Origin: Micromonospora pattaloongensis
GTDB lineage: Bacteria > Actinomycetota > Actinomycetes > Mycobacteriales > Micromonosporaceae
NCBI RefSeq assembly: GCF_900107255.1
Contig: NZ_FNPH01000002.1
Coordinates: forward strand, 620,001-684,000
Direction: 5' to 3'
Length of the DNA: 64,000 nt
Both the position numbers and the translations under genes were made by a program. Shown here one piece after another: positions 19,748 to 28,253 of this stretch. Below the pieces are notes generated by a model. It did not search any database. It saw only the letters and a list, made by a program, of their open reading frames with translations, and had not been told where the DNA came from. Positions within the stretch are counted from its first letter, which is position 1, and each line of letters starts with the position of its first letter.

Positions 19748-20413
19748 TCACGCCCGCCCCGGCTCCGACCCCGGTGCCCCGTCGCGCGCGCCGTCTCCGG
19801 CCGCCTCGTCGTCGAGCAGCTCGGCCGGGTCGATGGAGAACTTGAACGGCTCGGTCATCACGAACGTGCTGCCGGCGGCGGCGGCGGAGATCGGCCGGTA
19901 GCCGCCCTCGACGAGCTCGTAGAGCGCGAGCGCCGGCACCCGGTTGCGCAGGTCGACGCGGAGGAAGAACGGCACCCCGGCGGCGGCGTACTCGCGCGGC
20001 CGGTCGATCACATCCTTGCGCCGGTTCCCCGGCGAGACGATCTCGCCGAGCAGGACGGCGTCGGAGATCGGGACCGCGGGCTTCCCCCCGCCGGAGACCC
20101 GCAGGACCGCGAGGTCGGGAATGAAAAGGTCGTCACCCGAGATCACGTTGATCTCGGGATACGCCCAGAATCCGGCCCGGCGGGCGGCACGGTGCAGCAG
20201 GTACGGCAGCTCGCGCTCGACCGACTGGTGGTCGATCCCGGCGTGTGGGGTCACGATGACGCTCCCGCTGAAGACCTCGACCTTGGGGCCGTTGGTTTCG
20301 GGCAACAGGTCAAGCGCGAGCTTCGCGGTCCACGGCGCGTCGACGACGCCGAGCACGTCGAACGACGGCTCCCGCGGCACCTCGGCCCCGGACCGGGACG
20401 CCGGCTGCGCCAT
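19748..20413 (-). CDS. Uma2 family protein (putative PD-(D/E)xK nuclease fold)
   Basis: 221 aa with the DUF820/Uma2 pattern: IPDLAVLR, then [13 protein letters not shown] and a conserved [15 protein letters not shown]. The Asp, Glu and Lys/Arg spacing resembles the restriction-endonuclease core. Uma2 proteins occur in many copies in actinobacteria and cyanobacteria; the biological role is unknown. The C-terminal 25 residues are acidic and Gly/Ala-rich. A second, divergent copy is at 55159-55737. Confidence 0.8.
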   Translation of the reverse strand: MAQPASRSGAEVPREPSFDVLGVVDAPWTAKLALDLLPETNGPKVEVFSGSVIVTPHAGIDHQSVERELPYLLHRAARRAGFWAYPEINVISGDDLFIPDLAVLRVSGGGKPAVPISDAVLLGEIVSPGNRRKDVIDRPREYAAAGVPFFLRVDLRNRVPALALYELVEGGYRPISAAAAGSTFVMTEPFKFSIDPAELLDDEAAGDGARDGAPGSEPGRA

Positions 20414-20490
20414 CGACGCTCACCCCTTCCGCGGGACATTCTGCTGCGGCCAGCCTAACCGCGCTGCCCCGTCCGACGGGATCGGCCGGG

Positions 20491-21063
20491 TCAGGGCACG
20501 GGGCGGCGGATCCGCTCGTCCCGCTTGGCGGCCTTCATCTCCGCCCGGGGCGACGGCGGGGGGACGCGGTCCGGATCGTCGGGCCGGACCGGGTCCATCA
20601 GTCCCCGGTCGCGCAGCACGCCCACCAGTTTGTGCTCGTCCTCGCCGGAGAGCGGCGCGGTCGGCAGCGCGACGAACTGGACCTTGGTGAGCCGGCAGAC
20701 GAGCTGCCCCGGCAGCGGGTCCACGCGGGCGAACGCGTCCCACTTGATGGTGGAGTCGGCGAGCGGGGTGGACCATCGGACGCTCTCGGCGGTGATCTCG
20801 TACGTGGTCGGCAGGCCGCAGAAGCGCCAGCTCGTCCCGACCGCCCGGCGTACCAGGACCACCGGCAGCACGAGCAGGTAGCCGAGGCCGACCACCGCGG
20901 GCAGCACGGCGGCGGCCCGGAACCCGAGCAGCGCCGTCACCACGGCGAGCCCGAGGGCCAGCACGCCCGTCGCCCGCAGCGTCCGCAGCGAGCGACGCAT
21001 GGTGTGCCGCACGGCCCCGGTCAGCAGTTTCTTGTCGGGCGCCGCCTCGAACCGGATGAGCAC
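20491..21063 (-). CDS. Membrane protein with YcxB-like/PH-type domain
   Basis: 190 aa. Two adjacent hydrophobic segments (about 31-48 and 50-70) are followed by a beta-rich stretch (TYEITAESVRWSTPLADSTI, then WDAFARVDPLPGQLVC) of the kind found in YcxB-like proteins. A basic, Pro-rich cytoplasmic tail ends the protein. Function unknown. It stands alone between Uma2 and MMPL genes, both on the same strand. Confidence 0.65.
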   Translation of the reverse strand: MLIRFEAAPDKKLLTGAVRHTMRRSLRTLRATGVLALGLAVVTALLGFRAAAVLPAVVGLGYLLVLPVVLVRRAVGTSWRFCGLPTTYEITAESVRWSTPLADSTIKWDAFARVDPLPGQLVCRLTKVQFVALPTAPLSGEDEHKLVGVLRDRGLMDPVRPDDPDRVPPPSPRAEMKAAKRDERIRRPVP

Positions 21064-21148
21064 CGGACCTCCTCCCGCGCCCGGCGATCATAAAACCAAT
21101 CCCCGATTCCCACCGCCCCACGGAACCCCGCGGGCATGATCCGCGTGA

Positions 21149-23425
21149 TCAGGGGGCGCTGGCGCCGACACGCCGACGACCCGCGGGAGTAACTCCCTGA
21201 TCATCGGGGTCGAGGGGTTCGCGGAGGTTGATGCGGTGGTAGAGGCGGGTTAGAGGGGCGGGGGCCCACCAGTTCCAGCGGCCGAGCAGCCGCATCGTCG
21301 CCGGGACCAGCAGGGCCCGGACCAGCGTGGCGTCCACCACGATCGCCACGATCATGCCGACGCCGATCAGCTTGACGAACTGGATGCCACCGGTGGCGAA
21401 CCCGGCCACCACGATGACCAGCAGCAACGCGGCCGCCGTGATGATCCGGCCGGTGTGCTGCAGCCCGGAGGCCACGGACGCGGTGTTGTCGCCGGTCCGG
21501 TCCCACTCCTCACGGACCCGGGACAGCAGGAAGACCTCGTAGTCGGTGGCGAGCCCGAAGAGCACCGCGAGCATCAGGATCGGGTTGCTCGGCTCGATGA
21601 ACCCGGTCGAGGTGAAGTCGAGCAGGTCGGCGAGGTGCCCGTCCTGGAAGATCCAGACGACCACACCGAAGGACGCACCGATCGAGACCAGGTTCATCAG
21701 CACGGCCTTGATCGGCAGCACCACCGACCCGAACGCGAGGAAGAGCAGGACCAGGGTCGCCGACGCCATGATCAGCGCCATCCAGGGCAGCCGGGAGCCG
21801 AGGCTCTGCACCAGGTCGACGTTGGCGGCGGTGCGTCCGCCCACCAGCACCTGCGCGCCGGGCGGCGGGCTCAGCCCGCGGATCGCCCGCACCGCCTCCT
21901 GCGCGGTCTCGCCGGTCGGCTCGCCGCGGTACGCGACCGACAGCAGCGTCGCCGTCCCGCGGTTCGCCGCCACCTGCACCCCGGTGACGCCCGGCACCGC
22001 GCCGATGCGGTCGGCGAACTGCCGCGCCTGCTCCGCCGGGGCGCCGGAGACGAGCACGTCGATCGGGCCGACCGTGCCGCCCGGGAAGTCCGCGTTGATC
22101 CGGTCGGCCACCGCGCGCGCCTCGGAGCTCGCCGGCAGCACCCGCTCGTCGAAGCCACCGAACGTCATCCGCAGCGACGGCGCGGCGAGCAGCGCGAGCA
22201 GCGCGATCACGGCGCCGGCGTACAGAACGGGGCGGCGCATCACGCTGCGCGCCAGCCGCGCCCAGCCGCCATCGCGCGCCGGGCGCGCCGAGCCGCCATC
22301 GCGCGCCGGGCGCGCCGAGCCGCCATCGCGCGCCGGGCGCGCCGAGCCGCCATCGCGCGCCGGGCCGGCCGGCGACCGCCCGGCCGTCCTCCGCCGCCAC
22401 GGCACGGGTACGCGCAACGCGTCGACCCGGTGCCCGAGCACCGCCAGCACGGCCGGCAGCACCGTCAGCGAGGCGAGCATGGCGACCAGCACGGCCGCGA
22501 CCCCGCCGAGCGCCATCGAGCGCAGGAACGGCTGCGGGAAGATCAGCAGGCTGGCCAGCGCGAGCGCGACGGTCAGCCCGGAGACCAGCACGGTCCGGCC
22601 GGCCGTGGCCATGGTGCGCCGGATCGCGGCCGGGGTGTCGTGTCCGGCGGCCAGCTCCTCGCGGAACCGGCTGACCACGAAGAGCGCGTAGTCGATCGCC
22701 ATGCCGAGCCCGATCAACGTGATGATGTTGATCGCGAAGACCGACACGTCGGTCACCATGCTCAGCAGCCGCACCGCGATGAACGCGCCCAGGATCGCCA
22801 GACCGCCGATGAGCAGGGGCGTGGACGCGGCGACCAGGCCACCGAAGATCACCACTAGCAGCACCAGCAGCACCGGCATGGAGAGCGTCTCGGCCCGGGT
22901 GATGTCCTCGACGGACTGCCGGTTGGCCTCGTCGAGGAAGGCGACGGTCCCGCCGGCCCGGGTGGTCAGGCCGGGCGCGTCGAGCGCCGGGCGCAGCGCC
23001 GCGTACGCCGACATCTTGCCGTCCTCGTCGGCGGCGCGCAGCTGCACCAGCGCGTACGTCGCCCGCCGGTCGGTGGCCAGCAGCGCCGGCGACCGGGTGT
23101 CGTACCAGCTCGTCACGCTGGCGACCTCCGGCCGCTCGCGCAGCCGCTGCAGCGTGGCGGTCACCGGGTCGCGGAACGCCGGGTCCGTCACGGCGGCGCT
23201 GTCGCTGGAGTAGAGAACCAGCAGGTCGACGTCCTGGTTGCCGAGCTCGGCGGTGATCCGCTCCCGCGCCCGGCTCGACTCGCTCGCCGGATCGTCGAAC
23301 CCGCCGCCGGTGAGCGCGCCGAAGACCCCCGCGCCCCAGGTCGCGCCGACGGCGATCAGCACCATCGCCGCGGCCAGGACGACCCAGCGCAGCCGCACGA
23401 CAGCGCTCCCCCACCACGCGAACAT
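21149..23425 (-). CDS. MMPL/RND family membrane transporter
   Basis: 758 aa with two repeats of a large periplasmic loop followed by about five or six membrane helices. The proton-relay motif GMAIDYALFVVSRFREE is in the first half and GLATDYEVFLLSRVREEW in the second, both typical of MMPL proteins. Such proteins export lipids or antibiotics in actinobacteria; the cargo is unknown. The cytoplasmic linker around residues 353-392 holds nine-residue repeats (ARPARDGGS). It is transcribed divergently from the FAD oxidoreductase. Confidence 0.9.
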   Translation of the reverse strand: MFAWWGSAVVRLRWVVLAAAMVLIAVGATWGAGVFGALTGGGFDDPASESSRARERITAELGNQDVDLLVLYSSDSAAVTDPAFRDPVTATLQRLRERPEVASVTSWYDTRSPALLATDRRATYALVQLRAADEDGKMSAYAALRPALDAPGLTTRAGGTVAFLDEANRQSVEDITRAETLSMPVLLVLLVVIFGGLVAASTPLLIGGLAILGAFIAVRLLSMVTDVSVFAINIITLIGLGMAIDYALFVVSRFREELAAGHDTPAAIRRTMATAGRTVLVSGLTVALALASLLIFPQPFLRSMALGGVAAVLVAMLASLTVLPAVLAVLGHRVDALRVPVPWRRRTAGRSPAGPARDGGSARPARDGGSARPARDGGSARPARDGGWARLARSVMRRPVLYAGAVIALLALLAAPSLRMTFGGFDERVLPASSEARAVADRINADFPGGTVGPIDVLVSGAPAEQARQFADRIGAVPGVTGVQVAANRGTATLLSVAYRGEPTGETAQEAVRAIRGLSPPPGAQVLVGGRTAANVDLVQSLGSRLPWMALIMASATLVLLFLAFGSVVLPIKAVLMNLVSIGASFGVVVWIFQDGHLADLLDFTSTGFIEPSNPILMLAVLFGLATDYEVFLLSRVREEWDRTGDNTASVASGLQHTGRIITAAALLLVIVVAGFATGGIQFVKLIGVGMIVAIVVDATLVRALLVPATMRLLGRWNWWAPAPLTRLYHRINLREPLDPDDQGVTPAGRRRVGASAP
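22264..22365. repeat. 27-base coding minisatellite, about 3.8 copies
   Basis: Units begin at 22264, 22291, 22318 and 22345 and are nearly identical, encoding ARPARDGGS on the minus strand. The first and last copies vary slightly at the edges. They fall in the central cytoplasmic linker of the MMPL protein, and copy number changes would keep the frame. Confidence 0.9.
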
Positions 23426-23519
23426 TCCCGCCCCCCCGTCCGACGCCCGTCACCCGTACGGTACGGGCCGCCCCGCCGCTAGTCTGAGCTGCCCTTCCCC
23501 AGCGTTGCGAGGAGCCGCC

Positions 23520-25130
23520 GTGACCAGCGACATCGTGCAGGAACTGCCCCGCCGCGCCGACGTGGTGATCGTCGGCGCGGGGCACAACGGCCTGGTCTCG
23601 GCCGTGCTCCTGGCCCGGGCCGGGCTCGACGTGGTGGTCCTGGAGCGCGCGGAGACGATCGGCGGCGCCACCCGCACCGAGCGGCCCTTCCCGAACGTCC
23701 CCGGGCTGCGCCACTCCACCGGCTCCTACCTGCTGGGCCTGATGCCGCCGGAGCTGATCAGGACGCTGGACGTGGAGATTCCGGTGCTGCGCCGCGACCC
23801 GCACTACTTCCTGCCGACCCCCGGCGGCGCCGGCTCGCCGTACCTGCTCTTCGGCAGCGACCGCGCCGCCACCCGCAGCCAGATGGCGTCGTTCTTCTCT
23901 CCGGCCGACGTGGGGGCGGACGACGCGATGCAGGCCGAGCTGGCCGCGCTGCGGGAGGACCTCGCTCCGGCCTGGCTGGCCGAGCCGCTGTCGGCGGAGG
24001 AGACCGCCGAGCGGTACGTACGGCCGGCGCTGCGGCAGCACTTCGTCGACCTGGTCCGCGGCTCGGTCGCCGACTACCTCGCCCGCTTCGAGTTCCGCTC
24101 CGAGCTGCTGGTCTCGATGTACGCCGTCACCGACGGGCTCTCCGGGCTCAACGCCGGCCCCGACGACCCCGGCACCGGCCACAACTTCCTCGTGCACAAC
24201 ATGTGCCGGCTGCCGGGCGCGGACGGCACCTGGATGATCGCGGCCGGCGGCATGGGCACGGTGTCGCGGACGTTCGCGGACGCGGCGCGGGCCGCCGGCG
24301 CGAAGATCTTCACGGGGGCCCCGGTCACGTCGATCACGCTCGACGGCGGGGCGGCGAGCGGCGTCGAGCTCGCCGACGGCCGCGCGGTGGCGGCGAGCGT
24401 GGTGCTCGGCGCGTGCGACCCGTACCGGCTGATGGAGCTGATGCCCGACGGCGCGCTCCCGGCGCCGCTCACCGAGCGGATGACGGCGGTCCGCCGCCCC
24501 GGCGCCACCCTCAAGCTCAACCTCGCCCTCACCGGGCTGCCGCGCTTCTCCTGCCTGCCCGCCGACGCGCCCAGCCCGTTCGGGTCGACCATCCACCTGC
24601 TCCCCGGCTCGGCGTCCCTCGTCGGCGGGGGCACCGGCGAGTCGCCGATGGCGGCGCTGCGGGCGATGTGGGCCGACGTGCGGGCCGGGCGACTGCCGGC
24701 GGAGCCGACCATCGAGTGGTATCTGCACACCACCGTCGACCCGTCGCTGCGGGACGAGGCGGGCCACCACTCGTCCGCGCTGTTCGTGCAGTCCGTGCCC
24801 TACGCGCTGGCGGACACCACCTGGGAGGCGGCGCTGCCGGGCTACGTGGCGCGGCTGCTGGAGATCTGCGAGCGGTACGCGCCGGGCACCGCGGAGTTGG
24901 TGGCCGACGCCGTGCCGTTGGCGCCGCCCGGCATCGAGGCGCACTTCGGCATCACGGGCGGGCACATCCACCACGTCGACAACACCGTCTCGTTCACCGA
25001 CCGGATGCCGTACGCGACGGGGGTTGACGGCGTGTACGCCGGCAGCGCGGGCTGCCACCCGGCGGGCAGCGTGATCGGCGCCCCCGGCCACAACGCCGCC
25101 CGCCGCATCCTGCGCGACCTCGGCCGATAG
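23520..25130 (+). CDS. FAD-dependent oxidoreductase, CrtI/PYROXD2-like
   Basis: 536 aa from GTG 23520 with GAGGAG just upstream. The N-terminal dinucleotide fold VVIVGAGHNGLVSAVLLARAG is followed by the FAD-contact ERAETIGGATRT. The C-terminal GVYAGSAGCHPAGSVIGAPG is the second flavin-binding motif of phytoene-desaturase-like proteins. No other carotenoid gene is nearby, so desaturation of phytoene is not supported. The PYROXD2-like group is of uncertain function. Confidence 0.85.
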   Translation: MTSDIVQELPRRADVVIVGAGHNGLVSAVLLARAGLDVVVLERAETIGGATRTERPFPNVPGLRHSTGSYLLGLMPPELIRTLDVEIPVLRRDPHYFLPTPGGAGSPYLLFGSDRAATRSQMASFFSPADVGADDAMQAELAALREDLAPAWLAEPLSAEETAERYVRPALRQHFVDLVRGSVADYLARFEFRSELLVSMYAVTDGLSGLNAGPDDPGTGHNFLVHNMCRLPGADGTWMIAAGGMGTVSRTFADAARAAGAKIFTGAPVTSITLDGGAASGVELADGRAVAASVVLGACDPYRLMELMPDGALPAPLTERMTAVRRPGATLKLNLALTGLPRFSCLPADAPSPFGSTIHLLPGSASLVGGGTGESPMAALRAMWADVRAGRLPAEPTIEWYLHTTVDPSLRDEAGHHSSALFVQSVPYALADTTWEAALPGYVARLLEICERYAPGTAELVADAVPLAPPGIEAHFGITGGHIHHVDNTVSFTDRMPYATGVDGVYAGSAGCHPAGSVIGAPGHNAARRILRDLGR

Positions 25131-25135
25131 CCCCG

Positions 25136-25205
25136 CGATCTTGCAGTTGTGGCCCTGCCTTTGTCCGGTTATACCTGACTTGTCCGGGCCACAACTGCAA
25201 GATCG
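25136..25205. terminator. Perfect 20-base inverted repeat between convergent genes
   Basis: Arms 25136-25155 and 25186-25205 are perfectly complementary (left arm contains GATCTTGCAGTTGTGG), with a 30-base loop. It lies between the convergent oxidoreductase and MBL/Rieske genes. It can act as a bidirectional terminator. The arms are less GC-rich than the surrounding DNA and the loop is long, so it may instead be a dispersed palindromic element. Confidence 0.65.
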
Positions 25206-25211
25206 GCGTGA

Positions 25212-26762
25212 TCAGTCGGCGCGGTGGGCGCGGATTTGGTGGCCTACGCTCGTTAGGCAGCGGCCGCTGGAGAGGTCGAACTTCCAGCCGTGCAGCTGGC
25301 AGGTGAGCTGGTTGCCCTCGACGATCCCGAAGCGGCTCAGGTCCGCCTTCAGGTGCGGGCAGCGCCGCTGCACCACCCAGTCGCCGATCGTGATGTCCTC
25401 GGCGTCGACCGCCCGCTCGTGCTCGTCGTACCAGCCCTCGGCGTACTGCAGCCGCTCCTCGGAGAGGCACTTGAAGAACGCGTAGACGAACTCGTTGTAC
25501 TGGCCGATGCGGGCGGCCGAGAAGCGGCAGGAGAGGAAGAGCGAGTTGACCCAGTCGACCTCGCCGGTGTGCAGCAGGTGCTCCACCAGCGCCCGCTCGG
25601 TGCGGAACCGGTAGCGGACCTTCTCGTCGGCGTACGGCCGGACCTGCTTGCCGGGGAAGTCCACCAGGATCGACTCGACGGACTCGCCGTCGTAGCCGAC
25701 CAGGTCGAAGCGGACCGGCCCACCGACCCCCTTGGCCAGGTAGATCGACTCTTCGAGCAGCGGCTCGATCCGGTGCTTCATCTCCTTCAGCACGTCGATC
25801 TCGGGGTGCCGCCACGACGCCTTGGCCGCCTCGATCACCGGGCGCTGCCGCGCCTGGTAGTCGCGCAGGTGCTGCTCCTTGTTCGCGAAGAACTCGTCGA
25901 GGTCGGCGACCGGATGGGTGGTGGTGATGCCACCGTCGACGGTCAGCTCGGAGACGCTGCCCGGCAGCAGCACCACCCCGTTGGTGCCACCGACCTTCGC
26001 GTACTCGCGCAGGAAGTCGTGCTGGTCCGGGAAGATGTTGCCCTCGTCGCCGTGGATGTCGTTGAACTGCCACAGCGAGTCGTCCAGGAAGCACGGCGGA
26101 CCCGCGATCGGGAAGACGTGCGAGGCCTTCAGGTCGTCGATGTAGCGCCACGTGCGGTCGTACTGCCGCTCGCGCTTCTGCTTGCCGAACGCCCGCTTCG
26201 CCGATTCGGGCAGCTCGTAGACCATCGGGTACCAGATCGCGCCGGAGAACTGCAGCATGTGCGCGTGCACGTGGCCCAGCTCGGCGAAGAGCGCCAGGTC
26301 GGTCGGGCGGGCGTCGTTCTGGTTGAGCAGCCGGATCCCGTCGTACTCCACCCAGAGCGACGAGTCACCGATCGGCCCGTCCGTCGGGCTGGTGAGCGCC
26401 TGAATCATGATCTTGAGCCCGCCGTCGAGCTCCATGACCTCTTCGCTCTTGGTCCGGATGAAGCTGGTGAAGCCCAGCTCGCGCAGCTCGTCCTCGAGCT
26501 CCGAGGTCGGGTACTCCGGCAGCAGCACCGTCGCCTTCTTCGAGATGAAGCGCTTGAGGTGCGCCGCGTCGAAGTGGTCGCGGTGCAGGTGCGACACGTA
26601 GAGGTAGTCGACCTGCCCGAGCGTCTCCCAGTCCAGCTGCGAGTTGTCGGGGAAGGGGAACCACGACGCGAAGTACGCCGGATTGACCCACGGGTCGGTC
26701 AGGATGCTGCCCGCGGCCGTGTCGATCCGCATGCTGGCGTGTCCCGTACCCGTCACTCGCAC
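25212..26762 (-). CDS. Metallo-beta-lactamase fold protein with C-terminal Rieske [2Fe-2S] domain
   Basis: 516 aa. The N-terminal metallo-hydrolase has the metal motif HLHRDH (H58, H60, D62, H63) in a UlaG/CMAH-like context (TDPWVNPAYF, later DIHGDEGNIFP). The last 50 residues form a Rieske domain with ligands C468, H470, C488 and H491. The same two domains occur in CMP-sialic acid hydroxylase, where as I recall the Rieske part is N-terminal; here the order is reversed. This implies an oxidation or hydroxylation coupled to electron transfer. The partner reductase is not nearby and the substrate is unknown. Confidence 0.85.
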   Translation of the reverse strand: MRVTGTGHASMRIDTAAGSILTDPWVNPAYFASWFPFPDNSQLDWETLGQVDYLYVSHLHRDHFDAAHLKRFISKKATVLLPEYPTSELEDELRELGFTSFIRTKSEEVMELDGGLKIMIQALTSPTDGPIGDSSLWVEYDGIRLLNQNDARPTDLALFAELGHVHAHMLQFSGAIWYPMVYELPESAKRAFGKQKRERQYDRTWRYIDDLKASHVFPIAGPPCFLDDSLWQFNDIHGDEGNIFPDQHDFLREYAKVGGTNGVVLLPGSVSELTVDGGITTTHPVADLDEFFANKEQHLRDYQARQRPVIEAAKASWRHPEIDVLKEMKHRIEPLLEESIYLAKGVGGPVRFDLVGYDGESVESILVDFPGKQVRPYADEKVRYRFRTERALVEHLLHTGEVDWVNSLFLSCRFSAARIGQYNEFVYAFFKCLSEERLQYAEGWYDEHERAVDAEDITIGDWVVQRRCPHLKADLSRFGIVEGNQLTCQLHGWKFDLSSGRCLTSVGHQIRAHRAD

Positions 26763-27004
26763 CGCGCAGACCCCCTAGCTGAGAAACACGAAGGTGTACG
26801 GCAGAACCTACCGGAGGCCGTTGGACCACCGAATGGCGACGCCCGCATCCGCCCGCCCGGCGGCGGCTCCACCAGTCGGTCCCGGTGCGGCGCGTACCCG
26901 TCCCGGCACGCCCCACGCCTGTCGGACGTCGACCCTGCGCCGCGCGGCGAGGACGGCGTGACAGACTGGGAGCCGGATTCGCCAACGAGAGAGAAGGACC
27001 GAAA

Positions 27005-27226
27005 GTGGCAGGTAGCGAGCCGGTAACCTCGCCCGACCAGCGGAAGCCGGGCCACCGCAAGGCCGGACGCATCGGCGCGATCGTCTCCGCCGTGGCGCTG
27101 GTGCTGATGACGATCGGCAATCACGAGGGCAACGTCGAGAACATCTGGCTGATCTCCGTGGCCGCGCTGCTCCTGCTCATCGTGATCGGCGACGAGGTGC
27201 TGCGCCGCTACGGCCTGCGGTCCTGA
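27005..27226 (+). CDS. DUF2631 small membrane protein (Rv2876-like)
   Basis: 73 aa starting at GTG 27005 with GAAGGACC seven bases upstream. A hydrophilic N-terminus (VTSPDQRKPGHRKAGR) is followed by two membrane helices. The protein matches the short DUF2631 family, which in mycobacteria lies in the same rip1-dxr neighbourhood. No function is known. The frame is open further upstream but without a start signal. Confidence 0.8.
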   Translation: MAGSEPVTSPDQRKPGHRKAGRIGAIVSAVALVLMTIGNHEGNVENIWLISVAALLLLIVIGDEVLRRYGLRS

Positions 27227-27245
27227 CCCCCGCCCCAGCACAGAC

Positions 27246-27281
27246 ACGAGGGCCCGCCCGGAGTTCCGGGCGGGCCCTCGT
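27246..27281. terminator. Bidirectional terminator hairpin
   Basis: A 16-base perfect G+C-rich stem (27246-27261 with 27266-27281) with an AGTT loop, between the convergent DUF2631 and DivIVA-like genes. Confidence 0.85.
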
Positions 27282-27292
27282 CGTGTCACCGC

Positions 27293-28216
27293 TCAGCGAC
27301 GGCGCAGCAGGATGTCCTTCACCTCGCGCAGTGCCGCGTCGACCTCGGCCTCGAAGTAGCCGCCCGAGACCAGCCCGAACCGCAACGTGTCCAGGTCGTT
27401 CTCGGGCACCGGCATCGGCCCCCGCCCCGACATCGCGTTGAGGATGCCCTCGAAGAGGCGATCCACCTGCATCGGGTCGTAGCCGCTGCCGAAGCGCCGC
27501 ACCTGGAACGTCCGCCGGATCTGGTCGATGCGCTGCATCGCCGGGTCACCGAAGCCCGGCGCGCCCCCCATCGGCGGCATGCCCATCCCGGCGGCCCGCG
27601 GGTCGCGGTCCGGCATCCGGATCTCGGCCGTCATGTCCATCTTGCCGTGCCGACCCGCCTCGAAGCCGTCGAACCGCTCCTCGGGCGCACCGTAGCCACC
27701 GCCGGGCCCGCCGGGGCCGGCCGGCACCGGCGGCCGGTCGTAACCGCCGCGCGGGTCGTCGTAGCCGCCGCCGAACGCCCCGGTCGGCTCGTCGTAGCGG
27801 CCGTACTGCTCCGGCGGCGGACCGGCCTGTGCCGGCATCGGACGCGGCGGCAGCGGCGGCGGCACGGGAGCCATGCCGCGCTCGTCTCGCAGCGGCGGGC
27901 CCATCCGCTCCGGCGGCGGGCCCATCCGCTCCGGCGGCGCCATCCGCGGGTCCGGTCCCCGGTTGGGACCGCCCCGCTCCTCCAGCTCGGCGAGCTGCCG
28001 CTCCACCCGGTCCAGGTGCAGGTCGACCTGCCACTCGTCGTAGCCGCCGAACCGCACCCGGAACACGACGTCGTGAACGTCCTGCGACGCGACCGGGGCG
28101 CCGACCGACTCCCCCGCGAGGGTGGCCTCGACGCGGTCCAGGAACGCGTCGACCTCGTCAACCTTGTATCCCCGACGGAGCGCTTTGCGCCGGAAACGCT
28201 GACCCTGACTCGCCAC
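27293..28216 (-). CDS. DivIVA-domain protein with four DivIVA-like motifs
   Basis: 307 aa from GTG 28216, preceded by AGGAG. Two DivIVA-type motifs lie near the N-terminus (RRGYKVDEVDAFLDRVE and GGYDEWQVDLHLDRVE) and two near the C-terminus (GSGYDPMQVDRLFEGIL and GGYFEAEVDAALREV). A Pro/Gly/Met-rich disordered region of about 150 residues separates the pairs. DivIVA proteins recruit division or polar-growth machinery. No long coiled coil follows any motif, so this is not a standard Wag31 or SepIVA. The frame is open seven codons upstream of the chosen start. Confidence 0.8.
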   Translation of the reverse strand: MASQGQRFRRKALRRGYKVDEVDAFLDRVEATLAGESVGAPVASQDVHDVVFRVRFGGYDEWQVDLHLDRVERQLAELEERGGPNRGPDPRMAPPERMGPPPERMGPPLRDERGMAPVPPPLPPRPMPAQAGPPPEQYGRYDEPTGAFGGGYDDPRGGYDRPPVPAGPGGPGGGYGAPEERFDGFEAGRHGKMDMTAEIRMPDRDPRAAGMGMPPMGGAPGFGDPAMQRIDQIRRTFQVRRFGSGYDPMQVDRLFEGILNAMSGRGPMPVPENDLDTLRFGLVSGGYFEAEVDAALREVKDILLRRR

Positions 28217-28253
28217 TATGTCTCCTGGTTCGCTCACTCGTCACAAAGTCTGG

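Noticed and set aside
22264-22365. CRISPR-like repeat array
   Set aside because: Units are directly adjacent with no spacers and lie in frame within the MMPL gene, so it is a coding minisatellite.
23520-25130. Phytoene desaturase (carotenoid synthesis)
   Set aside because: Flavin motifs fit the broad CrtI-like family, but no phytoene synthase, cyclase or prenyl synthase gene is nearby.
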